A DNA stretch of 64,000 nucleotides. Source: Micromonospora sp. M71_S20. GTDB taxonomy: Bacteria; Actinomycetota; Actinomycetes; Mycobacteriales; Micromonosporaceae. The stretch lies in NCBI RefSeq assembly GCF_003664255.1, contig NZ_RCCV01000001.1, forward strand, positions 3,658,001 through 3,722,000, read 5' to 3'. The notes beneath the pieces are model-generated. The model saw nothing but the letters and a program-made list of their open reading frames with translations, was not told where the DNA came from and did no database searches. Made by a program: the position numbers and the translations under genes. Shown here piece by piece: positions 9,401 through 16,483 of the stretch (within the stretch, counting starts at the first letter, position 1; each line of letters starts with the position of its first letter).

Positions 9401-11496
9401 CGGACCTGGACGCGGTGACCGAGCGGCTCACCAGGTCGTTGTCCGCCCCGGCGGCGGTGGCGCCGGCGGTCACCGTGACCGGACCCACCGACCGGCAGCT
9501 CAACGCGGCGCTGGACGGCCTGCGTGGCGCGGCCCACGGGGCGGGCACCGCGACCCACGCCTTCACCCAGTTCCAGGCGTTCACCACCCAGTGGTCCACC
9601 GCCGGCGGGGGCGCCTCCGCCGTACGCCTGCACCTCGACGGGCCGCCGCTGCCGTCCGCGCTGGACTGGTGGTCCCTGCTCGGCGGGCTGGCCGCCGTCG
9701 CCTACCGGGCCGTCGCGGCGGTCACCCCGGACGAGCACCGGGAGACGCTGCGCGCCCTGCTCGCGGCGCTGGACCGGCTTGACCTGACCGCGGCGGCCGC
9801 GCCGGGGCGCTGGCGCCGGTGCAGGCTGCACCTGCGCGACGACGACCTGAAGAACCCCGACGGCTCGCGCCGCTACCCGAGGCCGGGCATCCTGCCGTTG
9901 CCCGACGGGGCGTTCCTCGCCGTCCTCAACTCCAGGGGCACGGCCACCGGCTACTTCTTCGACGCGCTGCACCACGACCCGGCGGGCGTGTTCGCCGTGC
10001 CCGAGCCCTACACGGCGCAGTCCTCGGAGCCGGTCGGTGACGAACGGCCGGCCGGCTGGCTGGCCGGTTTCCTCACCGAGGCGGCCGCGCGCGGCCCGCT
10101 GCCCTGGCGGCCGGAGGCGGCCGAGCAGTTCGCCGAGCTGACCGGCGTCACCCCCACCGCCGCGAAGCTGCTGCTGGCCGGCCTTCCGTACGTGGACTCG
10201 GCGAACACCGTGCCGACCGAGCTGCGCAAGGCGCTCGGGATCAGGCAGGTCGGGGAGGTCAAGCTGGCCTTCGGGGTGCTGAGGGAGGCCAGGCCGGGAC
10301 TGCGGCGGGCCGTGGTCTCGGCGCTGCTGCCGGAGGACCCGGCCCGGCTGTGGACCGACGGCCCCGACGTGGCCGCCGCCGCGGCGGTGTGGAACGCCGC
10401 CCTGGGACGCCGGGTGGTGGTGCCCGAACAGCTGCTCGCCGAGGCGACGCGCACGGTCCGCACCGGCTGGGAGCCGGCCAAGGCGTTGCCGGCGCTGCTC
10501 GACCCGGCCCGTTCGACCGAGCTGAGCACCGACCTGGCCTTCGAGATCAGGGGCGACCGGGTCCGGCCGGTCGACGGCCGCGCGGCGGGCTTCACCGGTC
10601 ACGTGCTGCGCTCCACGGTCGCCCTGGCGGCCTGGGTGGCCCACCACACGCCGGCCGGCGACGCGTGCCGGGCTGCGCTGCCCGCCGCGCTGGCCGCGAT
10701 CCGGGACCGGCTGGCCAACCCCGGCCTGTTGCTCGACCTCGACCAGTACGTCTCCCTGCCCGCGTTCCGGCAGGTGGCGGGCACCCCGTCGGAGACCGGC
10801 CCCGGCTGGGAACGGTACGGCGCCATCGTGCTGTCCACCCACGACAGCCAGCCGTCGCCCGCGCTGCGGCCGGACCTGCTCGACGCCGACGGGTCCGACC
10901 CGTACCTGCCGGCGCTGCGCGGTGACGCCGCCAAGCCGTACCCGGTCGAGGTGGCGCTGCGCCTGGTCCGCGACCCACGCTTCGCGGCGCTGCTCGGCGA
11001 TCCGGGGGAGCCGGGCGGCGGCGCGCGGGCGGCGGACGGCACCTGGTGGCCGCAGGATCCGACCCGGTCGGTGCCGGACCTGGTCGCCGAGGTGGCCGGG
11101 GCACACGGCCTGGGCGCCGACGCGGCGGCGGTGTACCTGATGCTGCTGGCCATGCCGGATCCGACCGACCGCAACACGGCGAAGTGGACCGGCTGGAAGC
11201 CGGCCCGGCTGAAGGCGGCCCGCGCCGAACTGGCCGGCACCGACCTGGTCGTCGAGGCCAGCCGGTCCCGGGCCGGCCGCTCGCTGTTCCTGCCCGGCCC
11301 CTGGCTGGAACGCGGCAGCGGGCAGGCGCCGATCGAGGGCTGGAAGGTGACCCTGTTCGACCTCGCACCCGACGGCACGGCCGCGCTCGGCGTGACCGTA
11401 CCGTTCGAACCGGCCGCCGAGCTGCACCGGCGGGCCTGGCAACGCCTGCGCGACGGCGACCGGCCCCGCTTCGACAACCTGCCCACCCGCCGCTGA
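6448..11496 (+). CDS. very large uncharacterised protein of the MoxR/VWA cluster (1,682 aa)
   Basis: The start is either ATG 6448 (AAGAAGG 10 nt upstream) or GTG 6439, which overlaps the previous stop. The N-terminal 700 residues are Leu/Ala-rich helical sequence that looks repeat-like (LPHLLPTFFEQAARVFLAAGQDAYATQLFNKA resembles a TPR-type hairpin). Residues about 590-900 are strand-rich with Trp/Tyr/Gly motifs (WPYVILGGPTTVRVIG, GYHYVDGQLLVYW, HWVYRHSEEDD), suggesting a beta-propeller or repeated beta domain. The C-terminal half is again mostly helical, with Ala-rich linkers. I recognise no enzyme motif, signal peptide or membrane segment. It may be the target-recognition or scaffold component handled by the MoxR ATPase. 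This is inference from position only. Confidence 0.75.
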   Translation: MTTTADDGAVENLLTAGAVLPADTAGAGDRAVPLTARTYRHPALDDRPVVRLVDAALGEGEDIAVGFLGLSPGAEPVVVGLGPRRPLAFPEWVLVHHPADGRHALAVVPELQKLAKQVRSRPKAALDGHQSIADRLARTLPHLLPTFFEQAARVFLAAGQDAYATQLFNKARKAEAQHGLPVDLDRLDEVYVEFASAKVVSATALAGYAKELSAQLPADEALERFCRLALRAATAGVVPSTQSAAVVNRLVRAATKAAGKAGAAAVAEREAAYLTELLRLPVAAEAPAGWWKAHLPALTALAGRDPAIRGSLLDLMPAGRDDLVTWLALLTDTGALAGLSDPDVPDPARPQDGSVGWLRRFVSRVNSGHQRRRLPQLYPLVERMADRLRVELADSGETLGADGDLELLDLLLALDLPVAAPKEHEALDLASWVTRGGERDLLAVAGDDRFTGALRRGLDQLDDQQAALRRMVETPGIRPMLIDWLRARIRDRFAAGLPYLPASVDWLGRLPVEALRLVSDELDGTGEPGRGGDVGQALGVDLAERVARSLRGGILDELGWPDWELAWQEVTGGDRRIEVVRQEAWPYVILGGPTTVRVIGAEGIVLRHDLRIPAGDMWGQPGYHYVDGQLLVYWRSKALDYDLRGYWHSSPGEPQLIQGRHHGKQPRGKQITLPLAGGGRTTGDGVLHAGDTAVPSELPVITDGTSHWVYRHSEEDDAYGWREYDPVANTHGRRGLPRFLADLPVDGSHLRESASWLRPALSDRATPAAVPVDGLLGWRVVTLPDGSVRGEDLAGRTVTVAAGQEPIAALVLPGDDRPRAVLHGPVLVDPDGMVSAAAGPPSSRDYSPGAVPLPARQFLGNMLPRDPAGSTALRRMDRETAAALLKAALDERRAALAEEAARAAARAARSGLTAATQAVTGLPVAVPATMVGGAGSGPATTGATADEDDTDALVELVRSTLPAVSHDAVLTGVAGVLRLAARVRTDLDAVTERLTRSLSAPAAVAPAVTVTGPTDRQLNAALDGLRGAAHGAGTATHAFTQFQAFTTQWSTAGGGASAVRLHLDGPPLPSALDWWSLLGGLAAVAYRAVAAVTPDEHRETLRALLAALDRLDLTAAAAPGRWRRCRLHLRDDDLKNPDGSRRYPRPGILPLPDGAFLAVLNSRGTATGYFFDALHHDPAGVFAVPEPYTAQSSEPVGDERPAGWLAGFLTEAAARGPLPWRPEAAEQFAELTGVTPTAAKLLLAGLPYVDSANTVPTELRKALGIRQVGEVKLAFGVLREARPGLRRAVVSALLPEDPARLWTDGPDVAAAAAVWNAALGRRVVVPEQLLAEATRTVRTGWEPAKALPALLDPARSTELSTDLAFEIRGDRVRPVDGRAAGFTGHVLRSTVALAAWVAHHTPAGDACRAALPAALAAIRDRLANPGLLLDLDQYVSLPAFRQVAGTPSETGPGWERYGAIVLSTHDSQPSPALRPDLLDADGSDPYLPALRGDAAKPYPVEVALRLVRDPRFAALLGDPGEPGGGARAADGTWWPQDPTRSVPDLVAEVAGAHGLGADAAAVYLMLLAMPDPTDRNTAKWTGWKPARLKAARAELAGTDLVVEASRSRAGRSLFLPGPWLERGSGQAPIEGWKVTLFDLAPDGTAALGVTVPFEPAAELHRRAWQRLRDGDRPRFDNLPTRR

Positions 11497-11513
11497 CCCA
11501 CCCCTGACGCGGT

Positions 11514-11555
11514 GGTGGTGTCCGCGACGACCTGCCCGGCCGTCGCGGCACCACC
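11514..11555 (+). terminator. 14-bp stem-loop between the large protein and the MoxR gene
   Basis: GGTGGTG and CGCGACG (11514-11529) pair with CGTCGCG and CACCACC (11541-11555) around an 11-nt loop, with a small internal mismatch. It fills part of the only sizeable gap (119 bp) inside the cluster, so it could attenuate read-through or protect an mRNA end. Confidence 0.5.
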
Positions 11556-11615
11556 GGGCCGCCAACCCCTGTCCCGACCCACCCCCATCCGAACCAGAGA
11601 GATCGAGGAACGCCC

Positions 11616-12806
11616 GTGACCGTGACGGAACACGTCCGCCCCACCGTGGCGCCGGAGACCGCCGCCCAGGTCCTCTCCGCCGAGCAGCGGTACGCCGACG
11701 AGCTGGCCTTCCTGGCCGCGTACGACGACGGCGCCCGGCCGCCGGGCTGGGCACTGACCCCGCGCGCCGTGGTCACCTTCATCCAGGGCAGCGACGGCGA
11801 GGCGTTGAAGCTGCCCGCCGACCGGCGCACCGGCCCGGACGGCGCCGAACTGCCGGCCAGCATGACCATCCCGGCGAAGTTCGTCGGCGAGCGGAGCCTC
11901 GTCGAGCGGTGCGTGGTCACCCTGGCCGGCGAGCGGGGCCTGCTGCTGGTCGGTGAGCCCGGTACCGCCAAGTCCATGCTCTCCGAGCTGCTGGCCGCCG
12001 CCGTCTGCGGCACCAGCGCGCTGACCGTGCAGGGCACCGCCGGCACCACCGAGGACGCCTTCCGCTACGGCTGGAACTACGCCCTGCTGCTCGCCCAGGG
12101 CCCGACCCCGCAGGCGCTGGTCGACTCGCCGGTGCTGACCGCCATGCGCACCGGCCGGGTGGTGCGCATCGAGGAGGTCACCCGCTGCCTGCCCGAGGTG
12201 CAGGACGCGCTGGTGTCCATCCTGTCCGACCGGCGGATGAACGTGCCGGAGCTGTCCGGCACCGAGGACGGGCTGATCCGCGCCGTGCCCGGGTTCACCG
12301 TGATCGCCACCGCCAACCTGCGGGACCGGGGCGTGTCGGAGATGTCCTCGGCCCTCAAGCGCCGGTTCAACTTCGAGACCATCCACCCGATCTCGGACGC
12401 GGACGTCGAGACCGACCTGGTCCGCCAGCAGGCCACCGCCGCCGTGCAGCGCGCCGGCGCGGCGTACACGGTGGACGACGCGGTGCTGGACGCCCTGGTC
12501 ACCGTGTTCCGCGACCTGCGTTCCGGCCGGTCGGGCGAGGGCTGGGACGTGGAGCGGCCCGGCACGGTCATGTCCACCGCCGAGGCGGTGCAGGTGGCGG
12601 TGTCGCTCGGCCTGGCGGCCGCGTACCTGCCCGACGGGGACGCGCTCGACCTGGTGCCCGGGCACCTGCTCGGCGTGGTCCGCAAGGACGACCAGAACGA
12701 CCACGCCCGCCTGCTCGGCTACTGGGACGGTCCGGTCCGTCGCCGCGCCGAGGACGGCTCGGCGATGTGGCGCCGGCTCTGGGACCTGCGGGAGAACCTG
12801 CGGTGA
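11616..12806 (+). CDS. MoxR-type AAA+ ATPase (YehL-like)
   Basis: A 396-residue AAA+ protein with a GTG start and GAGGAA 5 nt upstream. Walker A is GEPGTAKS at residues 113-120. The Walker B region reads RVVRIEEVTRC (181-191): the usual hhhhDE is IEE, so the Asp is replaced by Glu. Sensor 1 is TVIATAN (228-234), followed by SALKRRFNFE, which carries the arginine-finger and sensor residues. MoxR ATPases usually act with a VWA-domain partner as chaperone-like remodelling machines. Here the VWA partner is encoded by the next gene, which overlaps by GTGA, and a SWIM protein follows. The closest described arrangement is E. coli yehL-yehM-yehP-yehQ. Confidence 0.88.
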   Translation: MTVTEHVRPTVAPETAAQVLSAEQRYADELAFLAAYDDGARPPGWALTPRAVVTFIQGSDGEALKLPADRRTGPDGAELPASMTIPAKFVGERSLVERCVVTLAGERGLLLVGEPGTAKSMLSELLAAAVCGTSALTVQGTAGTTEDAFRYGWNYALLLAQGPTPQALVDSPVLTAMRTGRVVRIEEVTRCLPEVQDALVSILSDRRMNVPELSGTEDGLIRAVPGFTVIATANLRDRGVSEMSSALKRRFNFETIHPISDADVETDLVRQQATAAVQRAGAAYTVDDAVLDALVTVFRDLRSGRSGEGWDVERPGTVMSTAEAVQVAVSLGLAAAYLPDGDALDLVPGHLLGVVRKDDQNDHARLLGYWDGPVRRRAEDGSAMWRRLWDLRENLR

Positions 12807-15800
12807 CGACCCTCTCCAGCCCACCGACCGGTGCGGCCCCGGCGACCGCCGACCCGGTGGGAGCCGACGCGACGTCGGCCGATCCGCGTGCCGTGGTCGA
12901 CGCGCTCGCCGGTTCGGTGCGGCCGTACCTGATCGGGGTGCGGCACCACAGCCCGGCGCTGGCGGCGGCGGTCCCGGCGCTGCTGGACGCCGCCGGGGCC
13001 GAGGTGGTCTGCATCGAGTTGCCGGCCGACTTCCAGCGCTGGCTGCCGTACCTCTCCGATCCGGCCGCGCGGGCCCCGCTGGCCCTGGTCGGCAGCCACG
13101 GCGCGGACGGGCCGATGGGCTTCTACCCGTTCGCCGACTTCTCCCCGGAGCTGGCCGCGATCCGCTGGGCCCGGCAGCGCGGCGTGGAGGTGGTCTGCTG
13201 CGACCTGCCGCTGGCCGACCCCGGCTGGACCGCCGGCCCCACCGACCCCGGCCCGACAGCCGGCGCCGACCCGACTGCCGGTGGCGAGCCCGCACCGGAC
13301 GCGGGGGAGCCGGTGCCCGGCCTGCGCCGGTCCTACGCCGCCGCGCTCAGTGCCAGCGGCACCGGCCGGGACGGCGACGACCTGTGGGACCGGGTGGTCG
13401 AGGTGCGCGCCCCGGGCTGCCCGCCCGAGGCGGTCCGCCGGGCCGCGCTCGGCGTCGGCTGGGCGATGCGTACCGACAGCGCCAACCGCGACGGCGTGCC
13501 GGCCCGGGACCTGGCCCGCGAGCGGCACATGCGCCGGGTGCTGGCCGAAGCCGGCGTCGACGGCCGGCGGGTCGCCGCCGTCATCGGCGCCTTCCACGCC
13601 CCGGCCCTGGTCACCACCCCGTCGACCGCCGAGGTCACCGTCGCGTCCGCCCGGCCCGGCACCGCCGCGGCCGATCCCGTCCGCTCCGTGACGACTGCGC
13701 CCCGACCGGCCGCCACCGACGGCGGCGGCACGGCGGTCACCTCGCTGGTGCCGTACGCGTTCGACCTGCTCGACTCCCGGTCCGGCTACCCGGCCGGGAT
13801 CCGCGACCCCCGCTGGCAGCAGTCCGTCTTCACCGCCGCCGGCGACCCGGAACGGATCCGGGCCGCCGCGGCCCGCGCGGTCACCGACCTGTGCCGGGAA
13901 CTCCGCGCCGCCGGCCACACCGCCGGCACCGGTGAGGCCACCGAGACGGTACGGCTCGCCGACGACCTGGCCCGGCTGCGGGACCTGCCCGCCCCCGGCC
14001 GGGGCGAGGTGCTGGAGGCGGTGACCACCGTGCTCGGCCAGGGCGAACTGCTCGGCCGCGGCCGGGCGCTGGCCAAGGCCCTGGAGAGCGTGCTGGTCGG
14101 CGCCGAACGGGGCCGCATCGCCCCCGGCACGCCGCGCTCCGGGCTCGGCCCGGCGGTCGAGGCGGAACTCACCACGCTGCGGCTGCCCCACCCGGACAGC
14201 CCGAAGGCTCGCGAGGTGCGCCTCGACCCGCTGCGCACCGAGCTGGACGGGCGGCGGGAGATCCTGCTGCAACGCCTCCAGGTCTGCGGCGTCGGCTACG
14301 GCGAGCCGATCGCGGTGTCCGGCACCGGCGACGGCGCCGCCCTGACCACCCGCTGGCAGCTGGTCTGGACCCCGTCCGTGGCGGCCCGGCTGGACCTGGT
14401 CGGCGTACGGGGGGTGACCGCGGCGCTGGCCGCGGCCGGCACCCTGCGGGAGCGGTTCCGCCGGGAGGCCGCCGACGGCGGACCCACCGCCGCGCAGCTG
14501 CTCACCGGCCTCCGCGACGCCGCCCGGTGCGACCTGCCGGAGCTGGTCACCGACCGGCTCGAGCTGGCCGCCACGGTGCTGCCGGGCACCGGCACGCTGC
14601 CCGAGCTGCTGGCCGCACTGGACCTGCTGGAGGCGCTGCGCCGCGAACACCTGCCCGGCACGACCCCCGACGGCCGGGCCCGGGCGGCCGAGCTGGCCGT
14701 CGTGCTGCTGGACGCGGCGGTGCGCGGGCTGCCCGGCCTGGCCGGCAGCGACACCCCGGCGGACGCCGCCGCGCTGGTCGACCTCGCGGTCCGCGCCGGC
14801 GAGGACCGCATCGGGCTACGCCTGGACGAGGCCCTCGACCACCTGGCCCGCACCGGTTCGCCGCTGATCCAGGGCGCCGCCCTGGCCGCCCGGGTGCTGC
14901 TCGACCTGACCGACCTGGAGACCCTGGGCACCCGGGTGGCCGGCTGGGTCGACGCGGCGACCGGACCGGACACCCGACGGCACCTGCACCGGCTGCTCGG
15001 CGGCCTGCTCACCGGGGCGCACCCGCTGTTGCAGTCCGCCCCGGCCGCGCTGGACCCGCTGCTGGAGCGGATCGAGCGGCTTCCCGACGCCGACTTCCTG
15101 GACCGGCTGCCCGCGCTTCGCGGCGGGTTCGACGTGCTCACCCCGGCGGCCCGGGGCCGGCTGCTGGACACCGTCACCGAGCGGCTGGGCGACCGGCTCG
15201 ACCTGAGCCTGTCCGCCCCGCCGGAGCTGCTGGCCCGCTGGGCCGCCGCCGACGCGGCCGGCCGGGCCGCCCTGCTCGCCCGCCGCATCCCTGTCCCGGG
15301 CACGCCGGCCGGCCCCGCCGACGCCGACGCCGATGCCGGCGCCGCGCCCGGGCCGGGCACGCCGGACGCCCGGCTCACCGCCACCGACCGGTGGCGGCTG
15401 CTGCTGGGCCGCCAACCCGACCGGTTGCCGGCCGACGCCCGCCGCTACGCCCGCGCCCTGGACGAGCTGTACGGGGCGGGTCAGGGCGAGGGCGCCACCG
15501 ACCTCGGGCAGGCGGCCGGCGGCGGTCAGGAAGCCTCCTTCCCGACCGCCCGCGAGTGGGCCGACGAACTCGAGGCGCTGTTCGGCACCGCCGTACGCGA
15601 GGAGGTCATCGCCCGGGCGGCCGAGAACGGCCGTACCGACGTGCTCACCGAACTCGACCCGGCCGCGGTACGCCCCTCGATGGAGCTGCTGACCTCGGTG
15701 CTGTCGCTGGCCGGCGGCCTGCCCGAGGGGCAGCTCGCCAAGCTGCGGCCCCTGGTGCGGAGACTGGTCGAGGAGCTGACCAGGCAGCTGGCCACCCAGG

Positions 15801-16483
15801 TGCGCCCGGCGCTGACCGGGCTGACCAACCCGCGTCCGACCAGCCGTCCCGGTGGCCGGATCAACCTCGCCCGTACGCTGCGGGCCAACCTCGCGCACAC
15901 CCAACGGCTCGGCGACGGCCGGACGGTGGTGGTGCCGCAACGCCCGGTCTTCAACAGCCGCACCCGCAAGGAGGCCGACTGGCGGCTGGTGCTGGTGGTC
16001 GACGTGTCCGGCTCGATGGAGGCGTCGGTGGTGTGGTCGGCGTTGACCGCCGCCGTACTGGCCGGGGTGCCCACCCTGTCCACCCACTTCCTCGCCTTCT
16101 CCACCGAGGTGGTCGACCTGACCGACCGGGTCGACGACCCGCTGTCGCTGCTGCTGGAGGTGCGCGTCGGCGGCGGTACGCACATCGCCGCCGGGCTGGC
16201 CGCCGCCCGCTCGCTGGTGACCGTGCCGAGCCGCACCATCGTCGCGGTGGTCAGCGACTTCGAGGAGGGTTATCCGCTGGCCGGGCTGCTCGGTGAGGTC
16301 CGCACGCTGGTCGGTTCGGGCGTGCACCTGCTCGGCTGCGCCGCGCTGAACGACAGGGGAGCGCCCTGCTACTCGGTGCCGGTAGCCGAGCAGCTCGTCG
16401 CGGCCGGGATGCCGGTCGCCGCTCTCAGCCCGCTCGAACTCGCCCGCTGGGTGGGCGACCGCATCCGCGGAGGATCACGTTGA
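12803..16483 (+). CDS. DUF5682-VWA fusion protein (YehM-YehP type)
   Basis: A 1,226-residue protein starting at GTG 12803, overlapping the ATPase stop. The N-terminal part (YLIGVRHHSPALAAAVPALLDAAGAEVVCIELPADFQ) is the DUF5682 start, a ChaN/TraB-like strand-helix pattern with a conserved RHHSP. A long helical middle (about 350-1030) follows. The C-terminal VWA domain begins WRLVLVVDVSGSM, with MIDAS residues D1067-x-S-x-S1071, a Thr in GGGTHIAAG and an Asp in VVSDFEEG. All three metal-site elements are intact. E. coli encodes these parts as two proteins (YehM about 760 aa, YehP about 380 aa), so this is a fusion of about the summed length. It probably works with the MoxR ATPase. Confidence 0.88.
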   Translation: MTTLSSPPTGAAPATADPVGADATSADPRAVVDALAGSVRPYLIGVRHHSPALAAAVPALLDAAGAEVVCIELPADFQRWLPYLSDPAARAPLALVGSHGADGPMGFYPFADFSPELAAIRWARQRGVEVVCCDLPLADPGWTAGPTDPGPTAGADPTAGGEPAPDAGEPVPGLRRSYAAALSASGTGRDGDDLWDRVVEVRAPGCPPEAVRRAALGVGWAMRTDSANRDGVPARDLARERHMRRVLAEAGVDGRRVAAVIGAFHAPALVTTPSTAEVTVASARPGTAAADPVRSVTTAPRPAATDGGGTAVTSLVPYAFDLLDSRSGYPAGIRDPRWQQSVFTAAGDPERIRAAAARAVTDLCRELRAAGHTAGTGEATETVRLADDLARLRDLPAPGRGEVLEAVTTVLGQGELLGRGRALAKALESVLVGAERGRIAPGTPRSGLGPAVEAELTTLRLPHPDSPKAREVRLDPLRTELDGRREILLQRLQVCGVGYGEPIAVSGTGDGAALTTRWQLVWTPSVAARLDLVGVRGVTAALAAAGTLRERFRREAADGGPTAAQLLTGLRDAARCDLPELVTDRLELAATVLPGTGTLPELLAALDLLEALRREHLPGTTPDGRARAAELAVVLLDAAVRGLPGLAGSDTPADAAALVDLAVRAGEDRIGLRLDEALDHLARTGSPLIQGAALAARVLLDLTDLETLGTRVAGWVDAATGPDTRRHLHRLLGGLLTGAHPLLQSAPAALDPLLERIERLPDADFLDRLPALRGGFDVLTPAARGRLLDTVTERLGDRLDLSLSAPPELLARWAAADAAGRAALLARRIPVPGTPAGPADADADAGAAPGPGTPDARLTATDRWRLLLGRQPDRLPADARRYARALDELYGAGQGEGATDLGQAAGGGQEASFPTAREWADELEALFGTAVREEVIARAAENGRTDVLTELDPAAVRPSMELLTSVLSLAGGLPEGQLAKLRPLVRRLVEELTRQLATQVRPALTGLTNPRPTSRPGGRINLARTLRANLAHTQRLGDGRTVVVPQRPVFNSRTRKEADWRLVLVVDVSGSMEASVVWSALTAAVLAGVPTLSTHFLAFSTEVVDLTDRVDDPLSLLLEVRVGGGTHIAAGLAAARSLVTVPSRTIVAVVSDFEEGYPLAGLLGEVRTLVGSGVHLLGCAALNDRGAPCYSVPVAEQLVAAGMPVAALSPLELARWVGDRIRGGSR

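Noticed and set aside
6283..11754. 1,823-codon open frame on the minus strand opposite the large protein of the MoxR cluster
   Set aside because: It is a GC-rich antisense shadow, full of Arg/Gly/Pro, with no domain; the plus-strand gene has coherent domains and ribosome sites.
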